Assembly (NCBI RefSeq): GCF_019656335.1 | Contig: NZ_BPLZ01000001.1 | Span: 186,001-250,000 of the forward strand | Reading direction: 5' to 3' | DNA length: 64,000 nucleotides | DNA from: Pseudomonas sp. NCCP-436 | Lineage (GTDB): Bacteria; Pseudomonadota; Gammaproteobacteria; Pseudomonadales; Pseudomonadaceae | Shown here: one piece after another, positions 45,541 to 54,281 of the stretch | Layout: each line of letters begins with the position of its first letter | Numbering within the stretch: the first letter of the stretch is position 1 | The notes under the pieces: model-generated | What the model was told of the DNA's origin: nothing | The model's database searches: none | What the model saw: the letters and a program-made list of their open reading frames with translations, nothing else | Translations under genes and position numbers: made by a program

Positions 45541-45894
45541 GGTGATGTGCTACTCGCTGTTGTTCTTGTTCGATCAATGTAGACACTTTTTTGTGTATTT
45601 GGCTACTATTTTGTATACATTCTTACGAGCGGCGCACGAATGACCAATCAGGCGGGGTTGGATCAGCAATGGTTTGATCGCACATGCCAGCGCACGGCTT
45701 TCTGCGTGACGCATCAGCCTTGAGCCTCTTTAAAAAAGTGCCCATGCACAGTCAAAGTGGCGTAAGGACAAGGTCTAAATGCTTGTTTACAGTGCGTAAG
45801 CCGTACTTGCGCAGAAGTTCTTGCCCGCCAGCGCTTTGCTCGACGACCTTTCGTACAGAACCTAGACTATGGGCCTCATTCTGCGGAGGCACCC
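45541..45894. other. Intergenic region between the permease and marC
   Basis: These 354 bp contain no convincing gene. The AT-rich part next to the permease start holds TGTATACA (45612-45619) and an ACAC-T6-GTGT stretch, a possible operator. GGAGG before marC marks its ribosome site. Confidence 0.5.
45612..45619. promoter_or_regulatory. TGTATACA palindrome upstream of the nucleobase permease
   Basis: TGTATACA is preceded by TTTT; 20 bases nearer the gene TTTTTTGTGTA gives a related half-site. Sites of this kind are bound by GntR-family regulators in other bacteria. It lies about 72-79 bp upstream of the permease start. Speculative. Confidence 0.3.
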
Positions 45895-46485
45895 ATGGAC
45901 ATTTTCAGCATTGCTGTGCTGATCTTTCTGGTCACCGACCCTTTCGGCAACATAGCCATCTACATTGCCGCGCTGAAAAACCTCGAACCGCGTCGGCGGC
46001 TTTGGGTGGCTGCGCGCGAGCTGCTGTTTGCCCTCGGCCTGCTGCTGCTGTTCCTTACTTTTGGCGATATGTTCCTCAGCAGCCTGGGGCTGTCACGCGA
46101 GGCGATTGCCATTGCCGGTGCGATCATTCTGTTCGTCATTGCCATGCGCTTGATCTTTCCCAGTCCGCAGGGACTGCTCGGTGATGTGCCGGACGGCGAG
46201 CCGATGCTGGTTCCGCTGGCCACGCCGGCGGTGGCCGGTCCGTCAGCCCTGGCGGTGCTGATGACTCTGCGCAATACCCATACCGGGCCGCTCTGGGAGC
46301 TTTACCTGGCGCTGGTGCTGGCCTGGGCGGCCACTGCCTTCATCCTGCTGCAGGCTTCCTGGTTGCAGCGGCTGTTGGGCAGCCGCGGACTGACCGCAGT
46401 AGAGCGTCTGATGGGCATGTTGCTGATCATGCTCAGCGTCGATATGTTGCTGGACAACCTGCAGAGTGTGTTTGCCCACACATGA
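45895..46485 (+). CDS. MarC family integral membrane protein
   Basis: The product has 196 residues and six predicted helices. Family sequence is seen in FLVTDPFGNIAIYIAAL near the N-terminus, and LVPLATPAVAGPSALAVLM near residue 102. Despite the name, MarC proteins have no proven antibiotic-resistance role; function unknown. The ATG at 45895 has GGAGG 6 bases upstream. Its end overlaps the start of the amidase gene by 4 bases. Confidence 0.9.
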   Translation: MDIFSIAVLIFLVTDPFGNIAIYIAALKNLEPRRRLWVAARELLFALGLLLLFLTFGDMFLSSLGLSREAIAIAGAIILFVIAMRLIFPSPQGLLGDVPDGEPMLVPLATPAVAGPSALAVLMTLRNTHTGPLWELYLALVLAWAATAFILLQASWLQRLLGSRGLTAVERLMGMLLIMLSVDMLLDNLQSVFAHT

Positions 46486-47264
46486 AGTCTTTCATTCTGA
46501 TTCTCGCTCTGGCATTGCTTGCCGGTTGCCAGGGTAGCCTGCACATCGACGACAGTTATGTCGCTCAGGGGCAAAACAGCCGCGTGCAGTACGTGGTATT
46601 GCACTACACCTCGGCTGATCTGCAGCGTTCGCTGCAGTTGCTGACGCAGACCGATGTCAGCAGTCACTACCTGATCGGCGACAGGCCGGCCACGGTCTAT
46701 CGTTTGGTGGATGAAAACCGCCGGGCCTGGCACGTGGGGGACAGCGAGTGGCAGGGGCGAACCTGGCTCAACGCGACCACCATCGGTATCGAGCTGGTCA
46801 ATCAGGGGTATTACGATACCCCTGCCGGGCGCTACTGGCAGCCGTTCTCACCGCAGCAGATCGACAAGCTGATCGTGCTGCTCAAGGATATCGTCCGGCG
46901 TCATCAGTTGCCGCCAGGAGCGATCATCGCCCACAGTGATGTGGCACCGCAGCGCAAGGTGGATCCGGGGCCGCTATTTCCCTGGAAGAGGCTGGCCGAT
47001 GAAGGGCTGGTGCCCTGGCCCGATGAAACCGCAGTGGCCCGGCAGCAGGCGCTATTTGATGCCAGCTTGCCCAGTGTCGGCTGGTTTCAGGCGCAACTGG
47101 CGCAGCAGGGTTACAGCGTGCCGCAGCACGGTGAGCTGGACGAGGCGACGCGTAATGTTATTGCCGCGTTCCAGATGAAGTACCGCCCGGCCCGTTACGA
47201 CGGCCAGCCAGATGGCGAAACTGCGGCGCGCCTGCTGGTTCTGAATCAGCAGCGAGCCGGTTAG
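46482..47264 (+). CDS. ampDh2: AmpDh2-like N-acetylmuramyl-L-alanine amidase lipoprotein
   Basis: The product has 260 residues. A lipoprotein signal with lipobox LLAGC gives membrane attachment in the envelope. The amidase-2 domain has the zinc ligands in VVLHYTSA and IIAHSDVAPQRKVDPGPLFP, and the motif TIGIELVNQGY. A peptidoglycan-binding type 1 domain follows (about 190-255). It cleaves anhydro-muropeptides or peptidoglycan in the periplasm, influencing AmpC beta-lactamase induction in Pseudomonas. It overlaps marC by 4 bases. Confidence 0.92.
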   Translation: MKSFILILALALLAGCQGSLHIDDSYVAQGQNSRVQYVVLHYTSADLQRSLQLLTQTDVSSHYLIGDRPATVYRLVDENRRAWHVGDSEWQGRTWLNATTIGIELVNQGYYDTPAGRYWQPFSPQQIDKLIVLLKDIVRRHQLPPGAIIAHSDVAPQRKVDPGPLFPWKRLADEGLVPWPDETAVARQQALFDASLPSVGWFQAQLAQQGYSVPQHGELDEATRNVIAAFQMKYRPARYDGQPDGETAARLLVLNQQRAG

Positions 47265-47274
47265 GCAGGGGCCT

Positions 47275-47670
47275 TTAGTTGGTCCGGCGACGCCAGTCCT
47301 CAAGGTGGATTACATTGCCAGGGTGCTGCACTGCCACCGGTTCGGGCTGGGGTTCCAGTACGGGATGTGGTTCCAGTTCGATGTGCCCCAGATGCTGGCC
47401 GAACATGGACAGTTGACCGCGCAGACGCTGCTCGCCAGTAACCGTGAACTCGAAGTCGTAGAGCCGGGCCAAACGCCGATAGCCCTTGCCGTCGCGGCGG
47501 ATGGCCAGGCGCCGCAGTGCCACGGCGCCGTCAAGCAGCTCCACATCCAGTCTGGCACAATGCTGCTGGGCCAGTAGCAGAGCTCGCTCGCGAATGCCGT
47601 GCCCGCGCCACAGCCAGGCACAGACCGCAGCGAACAGGATCAGTAGAAAAACATCGAATAGATTGATCAT
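47275..47670 (-). CDS. DUF3301 membrane-anchored protein
   Basis: The product has 131 residues. One N-terminal helix (FDVFLLILFAAVCAWLWRGH) is followed by a basic cytosolic domain with QQHCARLDVELLDGAVALRR and YDFEFTVTGEQRLRGQLSMF, the DUF3301 core. Function unknown. It converges with the amidase gene with a 10-base gap. Confidence 0.83.
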   Translation of the reverse strand: MINLFDVFLLILFAAVCAWLWRGHGIRERALLLAQQHCARLDVELLDGAVALRRLAIRRDGKGYRRLARLYDFEFTVTGEQRLRGQLSMFGQHLGHIELEPHPVLEPQPEPVAVQHPGNVIHLEDWRRRTN

Positions 47671-47992
47671 GCGGGCTCCAGCATGGCAGGACGTACTCGG
47701 CTGTTGGCGTCAGCGCCCGCAGAGTACAGCTGGCATGTGGGCGGGCGCGTCTGCAAGTTTACAGGCTGTACTGGCAACTGGCGCGCCTGTCGGCCATGAC
47801 AGGCGCCGATTTTAGCCAGGCATTCAATGTGGCCGTAGGGCGCCGGTGAAGCGCAGAGCGAATCTGCCAGTCAGTTCTCAGTATGGCGCTTGTGGCAATC
47901 AGTTGGTGGCGCTAACATCCGCTTCTTGCTCGCAAAGGGATTTCGCCATGCCCTGTCTGCCCTGCCCGGCTGCAACCTGCCTGACTGCAGAG
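47671..47992. other. Intergenic region with a hairpin
   Basis: These 322 bp contain no convincing gene. A 9-bp perfect stem GCGCCTGTC-GGCCAT-GACAGGCGC lies at 47783-47806 with a short T-tract after it on the plus strand. It could end antisense transcripts or be structural. Confidence 0.5.
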
Positions 47993-48505
47993 TCATTCCG
48001 AACTACTTGACGATTGAGTCTGGTGCTTTTCATCGGCCAGCGCCCGGTAGCGCTGTTGCAGTTCTTCGCGGATCTGTCGGCGCTGACGAGCCTGACGCTG
48101 CCGGCGCAGGCCATCGGCGGTAGTTGGCTGCAGCGGCGGCACAGCCACCGGTCGTCCCTGGCTGTCGACCGCGACCATGGTGAAGAAGCAGCTGTTGGTG
48201 TGGCGTACGGAGCGTCCGCGGATGTTTTCGGTGATTACCTTGATGCCGATTTCCATGGAGGTGCGTCCGGTGTGGTTGACCGAGGCGAGGAAGGTGACCA
48301 GTTCGCCTACATGCACCGGCTCGCGGAAAATCACCTGATCCACCGACAGGGTCACCACGTAGCAGCCGGCGTAGCGGCTGGCGCAGGCGTAGGCAACTTC
48401 GTCGAGGTATTTCAGTAGTGTGCCGCCATGAACGTTGCCGGAAAAATTGGCCATGTCCGGGGTCATTAGTACGGTCATCGTCAGTTGTGCGGTTCCGGCT
48501 TCCAT
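47993..48505 (-). CDS. Hotdog-fold acyl-CoA thioesterase
   Basis: The product has 170 residues from ATG 48505 (MEAGTAQLTMTVLMTPDMAN), with GGAG upstream. The family signature NFSGNVHGGTLLKYLDEVAY (near 22-41), with the conserved Asn/His/Asp set, places it in the BFIT/YciA group of acyl-CoA thioesterases. It hydrolyses acyl-CoAs in the cytosol. The C-terminal 35 residues are charged and low complexity. It is divergent from the TPR-containing secreted protein gene across 82 bp. Confidence 0.88.
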   Translation of the reverse strand: MEAGTAQLTMTVLMTPDMANFSGNVHGGTLLKYLDEVAYACASRYAGCYVVTLSVDQVIFREPVHVGELVTFLASVNHTGRTSMEIGIKVITENIRGRSVRHTNSCFFTMVAVDSQGRPVAVPPLQPTTADGLRRQRQARQRRQIREELQQRYRALADEKHQTQSSSSSE

Positions 48506-48587
48506 GATGACTCCGAGAGGGATCGTGTCGGCAATGCCGGCTGCAACCCCGATAGAGAAGGATTTGTCTTTTCTTGGATGAAAACAG

Positions 48588-49289
48588 ATGAACAAACGCC
48601 ACATTTCGTTCGTGTTCGCCATGTCAACTCCGGCGCTGGCGGTTGGCGGGGTGTGCGACAGTGCCGCGCAGTGCAATCAGGCCGGAACCGCCGCCTATCA
48701 GGCGAATCGTCTGGACGAGGCTATCGAGTCCTTCGAGCGGCAGTTGCGCCGGGTCGAGGGTGTGGATATATCCGGCCTGGAACTGGCCCTGAACAACCTG
48801 ATCGTTGTCAATCTGCGTGCCGGCAGGTCCGGCATGGCGCGGGCCTGGTTGGAGGTGGCGCTGGACAACAATCTGGCAGGATCGGCCACCCGTCACAATC
48901 TGGCCAGCGTCACCCGGGTTCTGGACTATCCAGCCCTGGAGGCTTCGCCGGAGGGGCGCTACCTACGTTATGCCGGGCAGGCCGCCTGGAGCGAGGTGGT
49001 AATTAGCGCGGACGGTCAGGGCGGATACCATGCCAGCTTCGCAGCAGTACGTGCCGGCCAGCAGTACGAAAGCTACGGGCCGGCTGCCATCGGTGAGCTG
49101 CAGGGGCGGCTGCGGGGCGATGCACGGCAGATGCGTCTGGAAAGCGCGGATCTGAGTGACGACTGCGCAGTGCAGTTGCTGCGTGAAGGGCTACGCCTGC
49201 AGGTACTGGAAGTGTTCGCCCCGGGTTGTCAGGACTATGCCGGTATGGGCATCAGCCTTGCCGGCAGCTATCTCAAGGTACAGCCATGA
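48588..49289 (+). CDS. Secreted TPR-like protein, function unknown
   Basis: The product has 233 residues with an N-terminal signal (about 1-19: MNKRHISFVFAMSTPALAVG). Two Cys follow directly (GVCDSAAQCNQAG), then a TPR-like stretch GTAAYQANRLDEAIESFERQ. The C-terminal half has no recognised domain but contains two more Cys. It is followed 30 bases later by a membrane-anchored protein gene on the same strand, probably one operon. Family not recognised. Confidence 0.65.
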   Translation: MNKRHISFVFAMSTPALAVGGVCDSAAQCNQAGTAAYQANRLDEAIESFERQLRRVEGVDISGLELALNNLIVVNLRAGRSGMARAWLEVALDNNLAGSATRHNLASVTRVLDYPALEASPEGRYLRYAGQAAWSEVVISADGQGGYHASFAAVRAGQQYESYGPAAIGELQGRLRGDARQMRLESADLSDDCAVQLLREGLRLQVLEVFAPGCQDYAGMGISLAGSYLKVQP

Positions 49290-49319
49290 AGGGCAGCAGC
49301 ACTGCTGACGGGGGCGGCA

Positions 49320-50474
49320 ATGAAACGCTGGGTCAAGGTAGCGCTGGGGGGACTGGCCGGCGTGGTGGTGCTGACCGGTTTGTGGCTGTGGGACGAGCCT
49401 CTGCAGCCGCAGGCGCAGCAGTGGCTGAGTCACGACGGCAGTGGTGAAAGCCAGGCCTTTCTGCAACTGCTGGGCATGGCGGCGCCGGCGGGAGTCGATG
49501 TGCGGGATTACGCTCGTCAGTTGCTACAGCGCCATCGCCAGTTCGGGCTGAACGACGCCATGCCGGAGGGTTCGCAGAGCCTTGCGCTACCGGAGTTGTG
49601 CCGGCTCGGCGAGGGGCGATGTCTGGCACGTCTGCAGACGCGGCCGGAACAGATCGGGCGCTGGCTGGAGGAGCACGCCGAGCTGCGCCGGCGCTATCTG
49701 GAGTTGCTGCCGCTGAGCGACTATCGCAGTCTCACCTCGCCAGGGCCGGACGAGCCGTTGCCGGCATTTATGGTGCTGGAGCGGGCTAACCGGCTGCTGG
49801 CTCTGGAGGCCCTGCAACTGGCCAGCCAGGGGCAGGCACAGCAGGCCATGAATTTGCTCACGGACAAGCTGGCTCATCTGCGGCGCTGGTTGGCACAGTC
49901 GGATCGGCTGGTGATGAAGATGGTGCTGGTGAGCCTGATCAGCCATGATCTGGAAAGCCTGGCGGCGCTTTATCAAGCCGGGCTGATCGGGCGACCGCCG
50001 ACGCTCGCGCCACTCAGTGCCGAGGAACTCTCAATGCTGGTGCCGTTGCGCCACGAATTTGCCGCGGTAGCTGAAGGCCTGAGAGCCCTGCCTGTCGGCC
50101 TTGCCGACGAGGTGGGCTGGCAGATGTTCTGGCTGTTCAAGCCCAACATGAGTGTCAACGATCTGCTGCCGCGTTACCAGGCTGCCCTGCAGTGGCCGGC
50201 GGTGACGGACGAGTTGCCGACCGGGCCTGACTTCTGGCGCCGGCTGCGCAATCCGATCGGCTCAATCCTTGTAAGCGTGGCGAGTCCGGATCTGTCTCGC
50301 TACGTGGCACGGGTGCACGATCTTGACCGCAAGATTGAGCTGTTCAACCAGCTTGGACGTTCGCGCCCGCAGTCGGCCCGCTGGGACGAGGTGCGTCGGG
50401 CCTACTGTGCCGATGGGCCGCTGGAGGACCCGCGCGGGCTGCGTTGCCTGCCCTGGCCGGTTCCTGCGCAGTAG
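49320..50474 (+). CDS. Membrane-anchored helical protein, function unknown
   Basis: The product has 384 residues. A single N-terminal helix (VKVALGGLAGVVVLTGLWLW, about 5-24) anchors a large, mostly helical extracytoplasmic domain rich in Leu, Arg and Gln. Two Cys pairs occur (LCRLGEGRC and YCADGPLEDPRGLRC) that could form disulfides. I recognise no family. It follows the TPR-like secreted protein gene by 30 bases and may act with it. Confidence 0.65.
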   Translation: MKRWVKVALGGLAGVVVLTGLWLWDEPLQPQAQQWLSHDGSGESQAFLQLLGMAAPAGVDVRDYARQLLQRHRQFGLNDAMPEGSQSLALPELCRLGEGRCLARLQTRPEQIGRWLEEHAELRRRYLELLPLSDYRSLTSPGPDEPLPAFMVLERANRLLALEALQLASQGQAQQAMNLLTDKLAHLRRWLAQSDRLVMKMVLVSLISHDLESLAALYQAGLIGRPPTLAPLSAEELSMLVPLRHEFAAVAEGLRALPVGLADEVGWQMFWLFKPNMSVNDLLPRYQAALQWPAVTDELPTGPDFWRRLRNPIGSILVSVASPDLSRYVARVHDLDRKIELFNQLGRSRPQSARWDEVRRAYCADGPLEDPRGLRCLPWPVPAQ

Positions 50475-50481
50475 GCCCGAC

Positions 50482-51237
50482 CTATTTGCCGGCGGACAGG
50501 CCCAAGTCGATGGCCAGGTCGGCACCGGTGATGGCGGCGGCCTGAGGCTGGCAGAGGAAGTAGACCAACTCGGCCACTTCCTCCGGCTGGATGAAGCGAG
50601 CTGCCTCACCCTGCGGATACTTGGCCAGCAACTCGGCAAAGTAAGCCTGTGGATCGCCGTTGCCGTAGCGTTCGGCCTGGAACTGCAGCATCGGCGTGGC
50701 AATGTCGCCAGGCGACACGGTGTTTACCCGTACGCCGTAGGGCGCCAGATCCAGTGCCAGGGTCTTGCCGAAGAGGGTCAGACCGCCCTTGCTGGCACAG
50801 TAGGCGGCGGCATTGCGGTTGCCCTGATGGCCGGCGTCACTGGAGACGTTGACGATACAGCCACGGCTTGCCTTCAGATGGGGAATGGCGGCCGAGCACA
50901 TGAAAAACGGTGCCTTCAGGTTGGCAGCCATGACCAGATCGAAGTCCTCTTCGGAGAATTCCTCCACCGGCCCTTCGCGCCAGACGCCAGCGGCGTTGAC
51001 CAACGCATCCAGACGGCCAATACGGCCGACGCAGCGTTCGACCACCTCGCGGCAGCTTGCCGCGCTGCGCAGATCCGCAGCCGTGGAGCCGGCCAGCGGC
51101 AGCTCGTGACCCAGTTGCGCCAGGCCGACAGCATCCAGATCCGTAACGGCCAGGCGCCAGTTGCCCTGGTGAAAGCGCCGGGCCAGGGCGCGGCCGAGGC
51201 CGCCGGCAGCTCCGGTGATCAGTACGACGGGTTGCAT
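50482..51237 (-). CDS. Short-chain dehydrogenase/reductase (first of two)
   Basis: The product has 251 residues. It has the Rossmann start VVLITGAAGGLGRALA with the TGxxxGxG motif, the NAAG motif, and the catalytic YxxxK as YCASK, with Ser in VNVSSDAG. It reduces or oxidises a small alcohol or ketone with NAD(P). It is 43 bases downstream of the glutamine-synthetase-like gene on the same strand, as the last gene of the divergent cluster. Substrate unknown. Confidence 0.9.
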   Translation of the reverse strand: MQPVVLITGAAGGLGRALARRFHQGNWRLAVTDLDAVGLAQLGHELPLAGSTAADLRSAASCREVVERCVGRIGRLDALVNAAGVWREGPVEEFSEEDFDLVMAANLKAPFFMCSAAIPHLKASRGCIVNVSSDAGHQGNRNAAAYCASKGGLTLFGKTLALDLAPYGVRVNTVSPGDIATPMLQFQAERYGNGDPQAYFAELLAKYPQGEAARFIQPEEVAELVYFLCQPQAAAITGADLAIDLGLSAGK

Positions 51238-51280
51238 GGAGGTTTCTCCGTAAGGGGGAGCGGATGATATGGGGCGTTTT

Positions 51281-52651
51281 TCAGGCGTGGCTGAGGTACC
51301 AGCGCCAGTCCTGCTCGCCCACCTCGCTCATGAATTGACGCAGTTCCTCCCACTTGATTGCCAGGAACACCTTGAGGAAGTCCTCGCCCAGTGCCTCGCG
51401 GGCCCAGGCCGATCCTTCCAGGTTGCGCAGTGCGGTCAGCCAGTCGGTGGGCAGGGTTTCGCGAACCTGATCGTAGCCGTTGCCGACGACGGGCGCGCCC
51501 GGATCGATGCGCTCGCGGATGCCTTTGTGGATGCCGGCCAGAACTGCCGCAGCGGCAAGATAGGGATTGGCGTCTGCTCCGCAGATGCGGTGTTCGATAT
51601 GGCGGCTTTTGGCCGGGCCACCAGGTACGCGGAATGAAACGGTGCGATTGTTCACCCCCCAGCTCTTGGCCAGTGGTGCGTAGCTGTTGGCCTGAAAGCG
51701 GCGGTAGGAGTTGGCGTTGGGGCAGAAGATCGCCAGGGCGTCGTCGAGCGTGGCCATCATGCCGCCGATCGCATGCTTCAGCAGCGGCGTGCCGTGCGGG
51801 TCTTCGCTGGCCATCAGGTTGTTGCCGTCGGCATCGGCCAGGCTCACATGCAGGTGCAAACCGCTGCCGGCCAGATCGCCGAACGGTTTGGCCATAAAGC
51901 AGGCCTGCAGGCCATGGCGGTTGGCTACGCCCTTGACCAGACGCTTGTAACGCACGCCTTCATCCACCGCCTGCAGGGCATCGAAGCGGTGCTCCAGGGT
52001 CAGCTCCAGCTGGCCGGGGGCGTATTCGGAGATCGCCGTGCGCACCGGCAGGCCCTGCACCTCGCAGGCGGCGTAGAGGTCGTCGAGGAACGGCTGCAGC
52101 TGCTCCAGCTCGTACACGCCGTAGACCTGCGGCGCCTGTGGTCGTACGCCGTTGGCCTGCAGCGCGGGTTGCGGCCGGCCACTGGCGTCGCGCTGTCTGT
52201 CGAGCAGGTAGAACTCCAGCTCCACGGCCATTACCGGGTGATAGCCGTCGGCTTTCAGTGCATCAATGGTGCGTGCCAGTACATGGCGCGGGTCGCCCGG
52301 AGTGGCGGGCATGCCCTGATCCGGATGCATGCTCACCTGAACCTGGCCGGTGGGCACCTCGCGCCAGGGTTGCAGGGTCAGGCTGCCGGGCAGCGGATAG
52401 GTCAGGCAATCGGCGTCGGCAACCTCCCAGACTAGTCCGCTCTCCACAACGTCCTCGCCCTGGATAGTCAGCGAAAGGATCGAGCTGGGCAGTGGCCGGC
52501 CGTTCTCGTACATGGCCAGCAGCTCGTCGCGGTGCAGCAGCTTGCCGCGCGGAATGCCGTTGGCGTCGATCAGCATCAGCTCGATGCTGCGCACTTCGGG
52601 ATGCTGTTGCAGAAAGTCTCGGGCTTCTTGCGGATCGGCAAATAGCATCAT
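51281..52651 (-). CDS. Glutamine-synthetase-family ligase, gamma-glutamylpolyamine synthetase-like
   Basis: The product has 456 residues. The N-terminal beta-grasp (SIELMLIDANGIPRGKLLHR) and the catalytic domain are GS type: MAVELEFYLL, GSGLHLHVSL and RVPGGPAKSRHIEHRICGAD. The N-terminus resembles the PauA/SpuB group, which glutamylates polyamines, better than GlnA. It may attach glutamate to an amine in catabolism. The start is the ATG at 52651; a second ATG follows directly. It is separated from the upstream aminotransferase gene by 137 bp holding REP-like hairpins. Confidence 0.85.
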   Translation of the reverse strand: MMLFADPQEARDFLQQHPEVRSIELMLIDANGIPRGKLLHRDELLAMYENGRPLPSSILSLTIQGEDVVESGLVWEVADADCLTYPLPGSLTLQPWREVPTGQVQVSMHPDQGMPATPGDPRHVLARTIDALKADGYHPVMAVELEFYLLDRQRDASGRPQPALQANGVRPQAPQVYGVYELEQLQPFLDDLYAACEVQGLPVRTAISEYAPGQLELTLEHRFDALQAVDEGVRYKRLVKGVANRHGLQACFMAKPFGDLAGSGLHLHVSLADADGNNLMASEDPHGTPLLKHAIGGMMATLDDALAIFCPNANSYRRFQANSYAPLAKSWGVNNRTVSFRVPGGPAKSRHIEHRICGADANPYLAAAAVLAGIHKGIRERIDPGAPVVGNGYDQVRETLPTDWLTALRNLEGSAWAREALGEDFLKVFLAIKWEELRQFMSEVGEQDWRWYLSHA

Positions 52652-52665
52652 GCAATCTCTCGTAG

Positions 52666-52781
52666 GGTGGAAATCCGCGCAACGATTTCCACCGGATGGG
52701 GAACAGGGGAAAAGGCCTGGCGGCCGTTTTCCACCCTGCCTCGGGTATGGGATGGTGGACATCCGCGCAGCAATGTCCACC
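52666..52781. repeat. REP-like hairpins between the aminotransferase and ligase genes
   Basis: Two related hairpins: GGTGGAAATC-CGCGCAAC-GATTTCCACC (52666-52693) and GGTGGACAT-CCGCGCAGCA-ATGTCCACC (52754-52781, loop about 10 bases). Stem bases differ in compensating pairs while GGTGGA, CCGCGCA and TCCACC stay constant. A third, poorer stem (GGAAAA..TTTTCC) lies between them. The first copy is preceded by GTAG, as in many Pseudomonas REP elements. Confidence 0.8.
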
Positions 52782-52788
52782 GTGCGGG

Positions 52789-54180
52789 TCATTCGCGGGC
52801 GCCGGGAATCGCCAGCAGCTCGCTCAGCGCTTCATCCAGCGTGGCGATCAGCCTGTCCACATCCTCTGCCGTGGTGCTCGGGCAGCACAGGGTCATGTTG
52901 TGGAACGGGGTGATCAGGATGCCGCGGTTGATCAGGTACAGGTGCAGGGCCATCTGCAGCTCGTCGTGGAAGGCGGCTTCGGCCTCGGCCCCGGTCTTCG
53001 GCGATACCGGGCAGAACTGGAACTCGCTGCGCGCGCCCAGCTCGGTCACCGACCACTTCAGCTCGTACTTGGCGATCAGCGAACGGAAGCCGTCGGCCAG
53101 GCGTTTGGCCAGCGGCAGCATGTGCGCGTAGGCGGCCGGGGTCATCACCTGTTCCAGGTTGGCGCGCATGCAGTGCATGGCCAGGGCGTTGGCCGATAGT
53201 GTGGTACCCATGCCGCTGTGACCGTGGCCATGGCTGTTCTCGCTGGCGCGCTGACGCGCTTCGGTCATGGCTTCGGCCATTTGCGCGCTGCAGCCGAAGA
53301 TGCCGCAGGGTACACCCCCGGCAATCGGCTTGCCGACCACGAAGAAGTCCGGATCAAGGTTCCACAGCCTGGTGCAGCCACCGATATCGGTGGAGATGGT
53401 GTGGGTTTCGTCGATGATCAGCAGGCTGCCGTATTTGCGGGTCAGCTCGCGGCATTTCTGCAAAAAGCCCGGCTCCGGCAGGACCATGCCGATGTTGGTC
53501 ATCGCCGGCTCGCACAGCAGGGCACAGACGTCGCCCTGAGCCAGCGCGGCTTCCAGCGCCTGAACGTCGTTGAAGGGAATCGAGCGGCTGTGCTGGGTCA
53601 GATCGTAAGCCTGACCGATCAGCCCGGAGCGATGCACGGTCTGGCCGTCGCGATAGCGCACCATCACATCATCGACGGTGCCGTGGTAGCAGCCGTCGAA
53701 TACCAGCAGGGTCTTGCGGCCGGTGATGGCGCGGGCCCAGCGCAGCACGTAGCGGTTCGAATCCGTGGCGGTGGCGGTGACCTGCCAGAACGGCAGGCCG
53801 AAGCGCTCCGCCAGCAGCTCGCCGCAGACCACGGCGTCCTCGCCCGGCAGCATGGTGGTCAGGCCGTTGTTGCCCTGTTCGGCGATGGCCTGGGCAATGG
53901 GATCCGGCGAGTGGCCGAACATGGTGCCGGTGTCGCCCAGGCAGAAGTCGATGTACTCGTGGCCGTCCACGTCATAGAAGCGCGCGCCCTTGGCGCGTTC
54001 GACGAACAATGGCACCGGCGTCGACCAGTCGGCCATCCAGTGCATCGGCACGCCGCCGTACAGCGAATGGCGGGCACGCTCGGCAAGGGCGACGGACTTC
54101 GGGTTGCGGGATAGGAAACGCTCGCGTTCACGGGCGGCGAAGGTTTCCACTGCTGCTGGACTGATACCGCTGGCGGTCAT
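52789..54180 (-). CDS. Class III PLP aminotransferase (glutamate-1-semialdehyde aminomutase-like)
   Basis: The product has 463 residues from ATG 54180, with GAGGTG upstream; a GTG three codons earlier is also in frame. PLP-enzyme features are clear: FDGCYHGTVDD, LLIIDETHTISTDIGG with the cofactor Asp, and the Schiff-base Lys in VVGKPIAGGVP near residue 283. It resembles GSAM-like and beta-amino-acid transaminases, but the true HemL gene is expected elsewhere and the neighbours indicate catabolism. Substrate unknown. First gene of the minus-strand arm, under the TGTGATCACA sites. Confidence 0.87.
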   Translation of the reverse strand: MTASGISPAAVETFAARERERFLSRNPKSVALAERARHSLYGGVPMHWMADWSTPVPLFVERAKGARFYDVDGHEYIDFCLGDTGTMFGHSPDPIAQAIAEQGNNGLTTMLPGEDAVVCGELLAERFGLPFWQVTATATDSNRYVLRWARAITGRKTLLVFDGCYHGTVDDVMVRYRDGQTVHRSGLIGQAYDLTQHSRSIPFNDVQALEAALAQGDVCALLCEPAMTNIGMVLPEPGFLQKCRELTRKYGSLLIIDETHTISTDIGGCTRLWNLDPDFFVVGKPIAGGVPCGIFGCSAQMAEAMTEARQRASENSHGHGHSGMGTTLSANALAMHCMRANLEQVMTPAAYAHMLPLAKRLADGFRSLIAKYELKWSVTELGARSEFQFCPVSPKTGAEAEAAFHDELQMALHLYLINRGILITPFHNMTLCCPSTTAEDVDRLIATLDEALSELLAIPGARE

Positions 54181-54217
54181 TCTGAACACCTCGTTTTATT
54201 TTCGAAACATCGTGCAT

Positions 54218-54229
54218 TTGTGATCACAA
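54218..54229. promoter_or_regulatory. Operator candidate, copy 1 (TTGTGATCACAA)
   Basis: A perfect 12-bp palindrome 38 bp upstream of the aminotransferase start. Together with copy 2, 63 bp away, it brackets the divergent promoter region. A FadR-type GntR protein, encoded in the same cluster, is the likely binder. Confidence 0.6.
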
Positions 54230-54281
54230 TTCTGTCAATATCTTTGGAAGAAACGCCAGTAAAGGCGATTGGTTGATATTT

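Noticed and set aside
52789-54180. hemL (glutamate-1-semialdehyde aminomutase of heme synthesis)
   Set aside because: The catabolic neighbours, regulator and divergent sequence point to a paralogue; the biosynthetic gene is normally elsewhere in Pseudomonas.
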